In this document: positions 18,960-27,981 of the stretch, in pieces
Position numbering within the stretch: the stretch's first letter is position 1
How the letters are laid out: each line of letters starts with the position of its first letter
From: Selaginella moellendorffii
Lineage: Eukaryota; Streptophyta; Lycopodiopsida; Selaginellales; Selaginellaceae
Direction: 5' to 3'
DNA: 64,000 nt
Assembly: GCF_000143415.4 (NCBI RefSeq)
Contig: NW_003314306.1
Span: 838,897 to 902,896 of the forward strand
The notes under the pieces: model-generated
The model's input: only the letters and a program-made list of their open reading frames with translations
What the model was told of the DNA's origin: nothing
Database searches by the model: none
Made by a program: the position numbers and the translations under genes

Positions 18960-20239
18960 AAACAAAGCAGAATCTCAAGGAAGTTCTTGCGGCCGATGTG
19001 GCCTTCCACCCCATCTTCTGCTCCAAACAGACAATGTTGGTAGTGAGAACAAAAACATGTACGTCTTCGCGTACTTGGCGATGCTTGTTGCCAAAGGCAT
19101 ATTTGAAACGGTTACACTTGGCTTTCTCATGGTTGGGCACACTCATGAAGACGTCGATGCCATGTTCAGTCACATGGCAGAGTCCCTCCGGCGATCCAAT
19201 GTCCTCACCCTCCCACAACTCTACGATGAATTCCAAAATTGCATCAAAGGCACTGTTGAAGTTGCACTTGTGACAGAGGTTCCAGACTTTAAGGGGTTTG
19301 TAAGAGGCTACATCAGGGACGGATCCGAAACACTGATTGGCCACTCCAAGCTTCTTCAGTTTCATTTTAGCATGCGTGACGGTGCTCCAGTGATGAGGTA
19401 CAAAATGAGAGAATGGGACACAGTGTGGCTGCCAGTGGATGGCATTGAACTCTTCAAGAGAGATCCCATAACTGGGGAACCTATGATTCCTCAGGGTTCC
19501 CCACGGCCGATGCACCCGGATGGACTCAAAGACCAGGAAAGTATAGTGGTCGGGATTAGACAGCATATTGCCTTCTGGAAGAGGGGGTTGATGTTTGGTG
19601 GAGAATCCTATTTTAAGAGGTGCAAGCCTTTGCTCGAATACTGGGAGAAGATTATATCTGCTATCCAAAATGGGCCGGTTGTATATGAAGAATTGGAAGA
19701 GTCCTTTTGGCTAGAACCCAGAGCACCAGATAGTAGCGGAACAATGTCCTCTGGAAATGCAGTGACAGATAACGATGTTGAGGATCACTATTGTGGGCCG
19801 AGGAACAAGAAGCTGGATTCAGCATTCAATCCAGTACAGGTCTGCAAAGGAATGGTCGTGCTTGTCAAACCCAGTAATAAAAAACAAATGATATAGGTGG
19901 GGCGCTGCATCACTGATGCAGAGGAGGACGCGGAAACTAACTCCTTCAATGTAACTGTGGAGTGGTTCAAGCCAAGTTCCGGATATACGAAGGATTGCCT
20001 AGAAAAGAGATGGGTGCTGAATCCAAGGGATCCCAGCATGAGCATATCGGTGGATAATGTTGTGCATGGTTGGATGCGGAAGCAGAGTGCCACCATCACC
20101 TTGCCAGACCATGCAAGAGATGCAGCAAGAGCATTCATAACCTGGGTTCAAGGTGAGATTCATTAATATTCCTTTACTAAGTTTCTAATGTATTTTATTT
20201 CAAGGTGAACAATCTGAATCTGAATCAGAGGAGGCGTGA
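18960..20239 (+). CDS. DDE-like catalytic C-terminal part of gene B (DUF7869-like)
   Basis: One frame with a single TAG (19894-19896) carries L-P-P-H-L-L-L-Q-T-D-N, S-E-N-K-N, then L-V-A-K-G-I-F-E-T-V and F-L-M-V-G-H-T-H-E-D-V-D-A-M-F-S-H. These are the most conserved stretches of a family I recall as DUF7869, found in plants, oomycetes and animals. Downstream it has a beta-rich region and an acidic end (E-Q-S-E-S-E-S-E-E-A) after a 52-bp intron. The upstream junction needs a one-base shift near 18995-19000. Confident as a transposase-like domain, less so on the family name. Confidence 0.65.
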
Positions 20240-20777
20240 TGGCATGGCGTGATGGCGTGAGGCGTGAGGCGTGACACCAAAAAGGAGGTGTCCACTAGCG
20301 CTTAGGCTTATAATGGCGTGTGCCCTCATGCCATTTACTCTATCACCAAATACCTTTTTCCCTTTGCACTAGTATATCTTAATACCGGTCTGAGAAATAG
20401 AATGGCATGTGCCCTCAGGCCTTTTACTAAATCACCTTTGAAAGAAATGCAAGCCTCTATGTCGTAAAAAAAAGGTACTAGAGAAATTCCTTAATAATAT
20501 GAATGTTATTTAGTTTCATGAAAGTACACTAAGGGTCAAATGAGTTAAATGACTTCTCCAGACTAGCAATGCCTCTTGCTACACCTTCACAATTAGATTC
20601 GTTAGAAAAAGATAACATTGAATAATATCTAAATGTTCTCACCATTAAGTTATATGTCTGGCTAATAGGAATGACGTTCATCTTGGAAAGCTCACCACAC
20701 GCTCAATGAACAAACAAATAGTGTGTGCGCGCATGCCATCGCTCTTCTTTAACTTCAGATTCAGCTTGTTCACCTTG
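20201..20777. repeat. 24-bp inverted repeat pair downstream of gene B
   Basis: 20201-20224 (starts CAAGGTGAAC) is repeated inverted at 20754-20777 with one mismatch. The left copy overlaps the last acceptor and last exon of gene B, so this is an inverted duplication of the gene end or a small foldback insert. Palindrome copy 22 (20718-20739) lies inside. Confidence 0.6.
20240..20423. repeat. Half-motif array and palindrome copies 20 and 21
   Basis: 20231-20275 holds a run of GGCGTGA/GGCATGG half-motifs. Full copies follow at 20313-20334 and 20402-20423. All are downstream of the gene B stop. Confidence 0.7.
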
Positions 20778-20941
20778 ACAATGAGATTTATTATACAACC
20801 AGATGGACTCAGTCTGGACACAAAGTCACTGCGCTAGTCACCATGCCCCAGATATGTCTAGCCCCTGGACAAAAAACATATAATTTCACGTCATTTTCAA
20901 ATACTTGAAAATTTGTACCTAGTCCCATTTTACTGAATAAA

Positions 20942-20965
20942 TCCCACTTTAACGAAATAGAGCTT
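20942..20965. repeat. Right terminal inverted repeat
   Basis: Reverse complement of 299-322 with no mismatch. The flanking CATT at 20966-20969 matches CATT at 295-298. Confidence 0.92.
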
Positions 20966-20969
20966 CATT

Positions 20970-21425
20970 GCGAGCGTTGCTGAAGTCATCAATGTCATCT
21001 TTCATCTGGTCTACAAACTGTGAGTGGGTGGGTGTTCATGAATCTCAAAGAGGTATTGACGACTCCTCCAGTTTTGGCACGTAGATGTTTTTGATATTGG
21101 TTTTGGAGGTATGTTGATACAAGAGAGCTCAAGTGTGCCTAATTAGTGCTATCTTATTACATATATAATCCATATATTACAACCAACAGAGGCAAACTAC
21201 TCCATAGTAGAGAATGAGTGTTTAGTAGCAGTTTGGGGTTTCAAGAAACTTCATACATATCTACATGGTTTTAGGAGGTTACTAGAAGGTGATCATATTG
21301 CTATTACTTCATTATTGAAGTGAAAGAACCTAATTGGTTATATTGTTCAATGAGCTTTGAAGCTTCAGATATATGATTTTGATGTTCTTAATCACCCATG
21401 GAGTTTTGTGGCTGATGCTAATGCC
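20970..21425 (+). mobile_element. Decayed Ty3/gypsy RNase H region (host element, part 2)
   Basis: Continues the reverse-transcriptase fragment ending at 298. It shows a motif like F-I-W-S-T-N-C-E, then after a frameshift L-K-E-V-L-T-T-P-P-V-L-A, then remnants of the RNase H region. Many stops. Confidence 0.7.
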
Positions 21426-22023
21426 TATAAGCTCCTAAGTTTGGACTTCTCGGGAGGTCACCCAGCCTAGTACTATTCAAACCCAAGGACGTTTAACCCC
21501 AAATATCCCAAGACCCTTAACCGATTGGAAAAGGGGGTGCACTCTTATTCATGGGCCCTTTCCCTCTATATTTGAACCCCATGGATCGTCTCTTAAGTCG
21601 TTCTCTTTGGTTGCTTACAATCCACCACGCTTCCTTGCAAGTTCACGCCCTCGTGAACGGAAGCTGAGAGCCGCAGCTCTCCCAAGAGTCCCACTCTCTT
21701 GACACCCTACCCCTTGGGTCGAGCCTAGCGGGAGCACACTGGACCAGCCAGATGTCAATCAACATGTGGTGTGATTCCCCTAGCCAACCAACAGAGTCAG
21801 ACTCGAGACCGCTCTGATACCAAATGTAAGCTCCTGAGTTTGGACTTCCTGGGAGGTCACCCATTCGGGTACTACTCAAACCCAAGGACAATTAACTCCA
21901 ACTATCCCAAGACCCTTAACCGATTGGAAAAGGGGGTGCACTCTTGTTCATGGGCCCTTTCCCTCTATACTTGAACCCCATGGATTGGATCGTCTCTCGA
22001 GTCATTCCCTTTGGTTGCTTACA
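21426..22023 (-). mobile_element. TRIM (terminal-repeat retrotransposon in miniature)
   Basis: LTRs at 21426-21619 and 21825-22023 share most bases (conserved block CCCAAGACCCTTAACCGATT). The target duplication ATGCC is at 21421-21425 and 22024-22028. The full primer-binding site TGGTATCAGAGC reads on the minus strand at 21822-21811. The interior is about 205 bp and non-coding. The first base pair of the left LTR has mutated (TA for TG). Confidence 0.88.
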
Positions 22024-22028
22024 ATGCC

Positions 22029-22386
22029 CTTTCTTGAGCTCCTCTTCCTTCTTCACTCTCTTCTCGTGTTTCTAATGAGCTTATTGTTCTAGCCTCTGTG
22101 GATTTTAGAGACACAAATTCTATATTGTCGACAGTTGTTGTACTTAACATTTAGTGTCCATAAGGTGGAGAACAAGATTTACCTTCTCTTGATAAGGTTT
22201 GCAAAGCTCAAAAGATTGAGCTATAGATTCAAAAGCTTCGAAATAAGTTTGAGAATTTTGCATCACTTACTAATGACTTGCCATTTTAGCATTTACATTC
22301 TCAATATCACCTTAAAGACAACCTTCTTTATTTTGTGGGGACAAATCCTGATAATCATTTACAGCTGCTAGTCCCTTCAATCTTTA
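22029..22386 (+). mobile_element. Decayed gypsy sequence before integrase (host element, part 3)
   Basis: Aligns by eye with 30.93-31.17 kb of the second gypsy element (shared blocks GTACTTAACATT/GTACTTGATATT, CTCTTGATAAGG/CTCTTGATGAGG, ATAATCATTTAC/ATGATCATTTAC). It ends at the chromovirus LTR at 22387. Confidence 0.7.
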
Positions 22387-22773
22387 TGTCAAGACCCCCA
22401 ACAAGATCAAGACTGGAAAATGCAAAACACAAAGAGAAAAGCTAGTGGAAACAAAGAAAAGGCCTTAGACTAGTGTTGATTCAGATTGTGGAGAAATGGA
22501 ACAAGGCTAACCTATATATACTATAGGTTGATGAAGCTCCACCACTCTTGGATCAAGGACGGCCTAAATATAGCTGAGGTCGAGGAGGCGCCACATCATC
22601 ATCAGGAATGTGGCTCAAGACTCAGGAATCATACAGGAAATCAGAGAGTTAGGAATAGAGAAGGGTCTCGAGAGTCAGGAATAGGGAAGTGTCTCGAGAA
22701 TCAGGAATGTGGTCTGCAGGTCAGGAATCCAGCGAGATTCAGGAATGTGGTATAAATTGGGGGATTCCTGACA
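22387..22773 (-). repeat. Chromovirus 3' LTR
   Basis: 387 bp. It contains direct repeats of a GTCAGGAAT/AATCAGGAATGTGG-type word near its right side and a TATATATACTATA box-like stretch at about 22510-22526. Confidence 0.9.
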
Positions 22774-22930
22774 GCACCCCCTCCTCAAGAATGAGTGGAA
22801 CGAGGACATGAATGAGAGCGAAGAGGAGGATGAGATGGGTAGCGAGGGATGGGAGATGGAAAAAAAGAATGAGGACTGGGACGAGAAGTATAGTGGCGGT
22901 GGAAATCCTAAACAAGGTCAGGAGAATGAA

Positions 22931-23100
22931 TCAGGTTGTTCGCAAGTTCCCAAGTGCGTTCTTCAGGTCCATAACCCTTCCAGTCAACCAGATAATAGAG
23001 TTTAGACCGTGAGATCTTGGAATCAAGGATGTCCTGAACCTCGTACTCAGACCCATCCTTGACCTGCACTGGTGGAGGCGGAGGAATGACCCGATTTGGA
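22931..23100 (-). pseudogene. Chromodomain at the end of the integrase
   Basis: On the minus strand 23070-22940 reads Y-E-V-Q-D-I-L-D, then L-Y-Y-L-V-D-W-K-G-Y and E-R-T-W-E, the signature of a chromodomain. This marks the element as a chromovirus; the domain targets integration to marked chromatin in related elements. Confidence 0.85.
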
Positions 23101-23351
23101 ATAGGATTGAGAATATAAGGCTCAAGGAGAGAGGAGTGAAAAACGGGGTGAATTTGATAGGAGGGAAGTGCAAGGCGATAAGGAACAGGATTAATGATAG
23201 CAGTGATAGGAAAAGGACCGAGGTGTTTGAAATCGAGTTTGGGACATAGCCTAGTGGTGGAGATATTTCGCCTGAGGAGCCAGACTTTATCCCCAATATT
23301 GTAAGGGGGACAATCCTAACGATGGGCATTGGCAAATGTTTTGTGAGATTC

Positions 23352-24641
23352 CTAAGCACGATGGAGGTGGAAGGAGATGGAGTTGTGGATTTCCTGGAGG
23401 TTGGAGACAAATGTCTCAGAGCGGGGATTTGAATGAGAGGATTCAGATGGAGAAGGAAGTGAGAGATTAAATCGGGGATTTCGGCCAGAGTTCGCAAAGA
23501 AGAGGGAAACTCGAAGAGAGGAGTGAACAGAGTTGTTATAGGAGAACTCAGCAAGGGGAAGGATATTGAACCAGTTATCCTGATGATAGTTGATGAAGCA
23601 CCTCAGGAATTGTTCTAACGTCTGAATCGTTCGCTCGGACTGTCCATCAGTTTGAGGATGATACGCCAAAGAGAGGTTGGCCTTCACTCCAAGCAGCTGC
23701 AAAAACCGTTGCCAGAAATGAGAGATGAACTGAGGTCCTCGATCTGAAACCACATATGTAGGAATCCCATGAAGTCGGAAAATTTCCCTGAATACCAGTT
23801 TTGCCATGTCCTCGCCCGAAAACTCCTTGGTACACGGCAGGAAGTGCGCCATCTTTGTGAAGTGATCCACCACGATTAAAATGCTGTTGAAGCCTTCAGA
23901 ACTCGGAAGATCACTCAAGAAATCCATGGAGATGGATTCCCAAGGACCTGAAGGGACCGGGAGGGAACGAAGCAAACCTGAAGGAAGGTGGCGAGGTACC
24001 TTAAATCGGGTGCAAGTGTCACAGGAGGTAACAAAAGTTTTGATGTAGTCGTCCATGTGAGGCCACCAAAAGTCCCATACAACCAGCTTATAGGTCTTTG
24101 CGATACTGAAGTGACCAGCAGCCGGGCTATTGTGGCACGCCATCAGGACCAACCTTCGAGCATCACCTTCAGGAACATAAAGCTGCTCCCCATGGTACAA
24201 CAAGCCATCTAAGAACTCGAACTCGTCAAATCGCCCGCAGTCGAGAGTCATTGGGTGTCTAGCCTGAAGATGGGGGAAAATGTCACTGGCAAGGTCATCG
24301 GATTGAAGATCGTTTCTGATTGCATCCATCAAGGAGGAGTCTTGAGGGGCCAGGGAAATTGCCATAACTTGAAGCCAATCAGAACCGAGGATAACTTGAT
24401 CCTGTTGATCGAAGGCAGGATTACCAGGCCTGAGACTAAGATAGAAGCACTTTGAAAGAGCATCAGGAAGGCCTTGAAGCTTTCCAGGTCTGTACTTGAT
24501 AACAAAGTCAAACCGACTCAAGAATTGTGCCCACTTTGCTTGACGACGGCTCAAAACTCGGGAAGTGGCAAAGTACTCGAGATTTTGTGATCTGTCCAGA
24601 CTGTTGTTTGATGGCTCGCCCCCTCCAAGAAACAGTGCCAC
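23352..24641 (-). pseudogene. Chromovirus RNase H end and integrase
   Basis: An open frame with the end of RNase H, an H-x-x-H and C-D-x-C zinc site, and the integrase core (S-M-D-F, V-S-D-R-G-P-Q-F, Y-H-P-Q-T-D-G-Q-S-E-R). A one-base loss in a T run at 24583-24586 explains why it is out of frame with the reverse-transcriptase segment. The frame is lost again near 23400. Confidence 0.88.
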
Positions 24642-24688
24642 TCTCCAAAGGAATCCACGATGGCAAGGAGCTCCTTGTCGTGGATTTC

Positions 24689-25642
24689 TTAATTGATCTC
24701 ATTAGGCTGGAATTTCCGAGAATGGAAAGCGACCAGATGAAGTTCATGATCCGCTCCAAGTTGAGAAAGCACAGCACCGATGGCAAAGTCGGAGGCGTCA
24801 GCCTCGATGAAGAAAGGTTGTGAGGGATCAGCATGGATCAAGACGGGAGCAGAACTTAAGGCCGCCTTGAGTGTGTCGAAGGCCTGCTGGGCAGCAGCAG
24901 ACCAAGAGAAGGGAACATCCTTGTGAGTGAGATGCGTGAGAGGAAGGACAATATTAGAGTAGTGATCAATGAATTTGCGGTAGAAGTTGGCGAAGCCAAG
25001 GAAAACCTGAACGTCCGACATTGATTGTGGAGGCTCCCATTCGAGAATAGTCTTGACTTTGGCAGGATCCATCGTGATACCCTCAGGAGTGACAATGTAC
25101 CCAAGGAACTCCACAAACTGCTGATTGAAAGAACATTTCTCAAGCTTCGCGTATAGGCCGTGTTCTCGCAGCTTTGCCAGCACCTTGCGTACATGTTCGT
25201 CATGCTCCTCCGGAGTTTTTGAGTAGATGAGGATGTCATCGAGGTAGACAATCACCATCTGATCAAGAAACTCCCGAAAGACGTCGTTCGCCATGTGTTG
25301 GAAAACTGCTGGAGCATTTGTCAAGCCAAATGGCATGACAGTGTACTCGAAGTGGCCATAGCGGGTTCGGAACGCAGTCTTCCATCCATCACCAGGCCGG
25401 ATCTGGATCAGGTTGTATGCTCCACAGAGGTCGATCTTGGTGAAGAAGTGGGCACCGCCGAGGCATTCCAATAGGTCCGAGATCAGGGGCAACGGATAAC
25501 GGTTCCGAACAGTCACCTTGTTCAAACCTCGGTAGTCAATGACTAGCCGCAAATTGCCATCCTTCTTCTTGACAAAGAAGATAGGCGCTCCAGTCGGGGA
25601 CTGCGAATGTTGAATGTACCCCGAGGCAAGGTTCTCATCCAC
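24689..25642 (-). pseudogene. Chromovirus reverse transcriptase and start of RNase H
   Basis: An open frame of about 317 codons with V-I-D-Y-R-G-L-N, M-P-F-G-L-T-N-A-P, the catalytic V-Y-L-D-D-I-L, and the start of RNase H (E-A-D-A-S). It stops at an in-frame TAA (24689-24691) in the middle of RNase H. Confidence 0.9.
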
Positions 25643-26107
25643 GTACTCTTTGAGGGCCTTAAGCTCAGACGGGGATAACCCGTAGATAAGCCCCCATGGA
25701 GGTGATGCTCCTTCCTATAAATCAATGGGACAGTCATAAGGCCGATGAATAGGCAGTACACTAACTTTTTTCTTGTCAAACACATCCCCAAAATCACAAT
25801 ACTTCTTAGGAAGACTGACAGGAGAAACATGCAAAGCAAAAAGGAAAATAAGTTCTTCATGAAGGAATTCTTTCATAGTGATTGTGGAAATAGGAGGAGG
25901 CGTACAACTAAATGGAATGATGAGACGAGGATACTATCCAGTGTAAGATGGAAGAGAGGAAAAAGAAGAGGGTGAAAACTTCGTAGAGTCAAGAACAAAA
26001 CCCCGATTTGAGTTTAGGGAACTTTTCCTGATTCGGACTTGATGGGAAGCTGTGGGAGATGGTGATGTGGGAGAGATGAGCTGTAATTCCTTCCAACAGA
26101 TCTAAGG

Positions 26108-26385
26108 CTAATGTAGTTGGAACCAAGGAAGACCGAGCACCACAGAGGAGGACTTGCTGTTGATGATGTTGAAGGCGATATCGGTGACGGTGGACCCGAT
26201 GTGTACTCGAACAGGCAACGTTTCCCTAAGTCCAGAAGATGGTGACACAAAATGCCCGCCGATGCCTTCAACCCTCAGATCCCGTATGGTAGGAGAAAGA
26301 GGAATGTGATGTCGGGCAGCAAAGTCTGTGTCCATGAAGCAGAAAGTTGCACCCGAGTCCAGTAGCACCCGAGTCCAGTAGCACC
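26108..26385 (-). pseudogene. Chromovirus aspartic protease
   Basis: The frame shows L-L-D-S-G-A-T followed by the flap region and V-L-G-L-P-W. The stretch coding for L-L-D-S-G is duplicated by a 16-bp tandem repeat (26350-26365 and 26366-26381), which shifts the frame at the active site. Confidence 0.75.
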
Positions 26386-26533
26386 AGAGCCTTGAGTCCT
26401 GATTGTTCGGTGAAAGAAATGAGACATGGGATGCGGAAGTTGCGGGAATTTGTGGTGGCTTTGATGAAAGGTGGTGAGGAGCTTGATAAAGAAGAAAAGT
26501 GATTTTTATTCGGGGAGTCCAAACAGACAGCTC

Positions 26534-27504
26534 CTACTCTATTTGGACAGGGTCGTTTCCCGACTGCAACAAAGGTGGATTTTGAGGCAGAGTGAACTCG
26601 AGCAGTCGGGGAGGCTTCTTGGGACACATAGCTACTTTGTGATTCGGATCAGCACAGTAGAGGCAAAGATTATGAGATATTCGACGTTGCTTCTCACCAG
26701 GACTCAACTTCCCTTTGATGAGTCGGGGAGTACCAGAGATATCCATCGGGACCGGAGCAGTAGGTTCAGGAGTATGCCCCGAAGACTCAAGCTGGGATTC
26801 CTGAGTCTGAGATGGAAAAACAGTGGCGCGGCGACTTTCTTGACGACGCTCAAAGAGACAATTGTCACATCGAATAGCTTTGTTGATGGCGTCTGACAGG
26901 TCCTTGGGATCCTCCATGGTGAGCAATAAATCCTTGACACTGTTGTTGAGGCCGAAACGAAATTGGTCAATCAGGGCCCGCTCATCCCACTGAGTGTCCA
27001 AGGCAAGGAGTTGGAACTTTGCAGCATAGATTGAGGCAGGACGAGACCCTTGAGAGAGACGTCTCATCTTTGTGGTAGCAGCCTGAACCCGATCCATCTC
27101 GCCAAAACATGCTTCGAGCTTCTCTTTGAACAATTGAAGATCCATCAGCTCCGAAACCACGACCCCTTTCATGCTCTTCTCCAGAAGGGGAGAAAACCAT
27201 GACAAGCTGCACCTTTGAGCAACGTCCCAATCGCACCAATTTGAGACTCGGGAGTGGGGTACCGTAGATGTTGAAGTGCAAAGATCAACTCCATCTAGTT
27301 CAGGAATCCGCGAAGCTCCAAACGCTTGCCTGAAAATTTCGCCGGGAAACTCACCTTTGGTTCAGGAACCTTGCTGGATCCTTGAGCCGAAAGTGAGGCA
27401 AGCTCCTGTTGCATGCGAAGAAGGGTCGCCTTCAGCTCAATATTCTTAGATTGGATTTTTGCAAGGACTTCGGCAAAGAAATCAGGATGGCTTGGAGACT
27501 CCAT
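26534..27504 (-). pseudogene. Chromovirus gag
   Basis: A start at 27504 opens a short coiled head (27504-27298) ending in a stop. The capsid-like frame continues from about 27205 to 26534 and ends with a C-x2-C-x4-H-x4-C zinc knuckle. A nonsense codon and a frame change separate the two parts. Confidence 0.75.
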
Positions 27505-27594
27505 CGGCAGAAAGAAAGAAAAAGGGGGAAAAAAAGGCAAAGGCAGTCAAACAATCAAAATGAGCTAATGGAAAAAACACAATCTGAATCAAAC

Positions 27595-27981
27595 TGTCAA
27601 GACCCCCAACAAAATCAAGACTGGAAAATGCAAAAGACAAAGAGAAAAACTAGTGGAAACAAAGAAAAAGCCTTAGACTGGTGTTGATTCAAATTGTGGA
27701 GAAATGGAACAAGGCTAACCTATATATACTATAAGTTGATGAAGCTCCACCACTCTTGGATCGAGGATGGCCTAAATATAGCTGAGGTCGAGGAGGCACC
27801 ACATCATCATCAAGAATGTGGCTCAAGACTCAGGAATCATATAGGAAATCAGAGAGTCAGGAATAGGGAAGAGTCTTGAGAGTCAGGAATAGGGAAGTGT
27901 CTCGAGAATCAGGAATGTGGTCTGCAGGTCAGGAATCCAGCGAGATTCAGGAATGTGGTATAAATTGGGGGATTCTTGACA
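27595..27981 (-). repeat. Chromovirus 5' LTR
   Basis: 387 bp, the same length as the left LTR with scattered differences. The inner neighbour does not show a clear TGGTATCAGAG primer site. Confidence 0.9.

Larger units (their letters stand above)
17096..20239 (+). pseudogene. Transposon gene B: putative transposase (Tnp1-like domain plus DUF7869-like DDE domain), broken
   Basis: The gene starts at ATG 17096, right after an acceptor (CTTTCAG, ending 17094). Order: Tnp1-like domain; an alpha-helical segment (K-A-W-R-I-I-Y-G-V-P-R); a Cys-containing segment (F-S-K-C-D-E-C) leading to I-H-D-K-M-D-Q-K-K-T; G-H-G-A-Q-N-Y-G; then Q-T-D-N-x-x-S-E-N-K-N and V-G-H-T-H-E-D-V-D-A. The three acidic sites (M-D-Q, T-D-N, E-D-V-D) fit an RNase H-like DDE/D transposase. 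Breaks: TAG 18035-18037, TAA 18179-18181, TAA 18590-18592, TAG 19894-19896, and an unresolved junction at about 18.73-19.00 kb where two palindromes lie. The last intron is 52 bp (to 20204), then an acidic tail and TGA at 20237-20239. Confidence 0.75.
299..20965. mobile_element. Large DNA transposon with 24-bp TIRs, CATT target duplication and dispersed 22-bp palindromes
   Basis: Seen: 299-322 (starts AAGCTCTATTTC) is the exact reverse complement of 20942-20965, and both ends are flanked by CATT (295-298 and 20966-20969). Dropping the insertion and one CATT joins the interrupted gypsy reverse-transcriptase frame without a break, which fixes the borders independently. The total is 20,667 bp. 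Removing the nested LTR element and one copy of its 5-bp TSD leaves about 12,458 bp. It encodes gene A (leftward) and gene B (rightward) from a shared spacer and carries about 22 copies of a palindromic 22-mer. Known: 4-bp target duplications occur in Sola-type and some other superfamilies, while CACTA elements use 3 bp. Inference: family assignment is open; both genes are broken, so this copy is probably not autonomous. Confidence 0.9.
22387..27981 (-). mobile_element. Ty3/gypsy chromovirus, defective
   Basis: LTRs of 387 bp at 22387-22773 and 27595-27981, both TGTCA...TGACA and nearly identical. Leftward order: gag, protease, reverse transcriptase, RNase H, integrase, chromodomain, which is the Ty3/gypsy order. 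A purine tract sits next to the left LTR (complement of 22774-22790). No target duplication is visible. Frames are broken by nonsense and frameshift changes, so it cannot act alone. Confidence 0.93.

Noticed and set aside
299-20965. CACTA (En/Spm) classification of the large transposon
   Set aside because: Ends start AAGCTC rather than CACTA/CACTG and the target duplication is 4 bp, not 3. Only the Tnp1-like domain points that way.
21811-21822. GCTCTGATACCA as part of a tRNA gene
   Set aside because: Only the 12-base primer-binding complement is present, next to an LTR; no tRNA body surrounds it.
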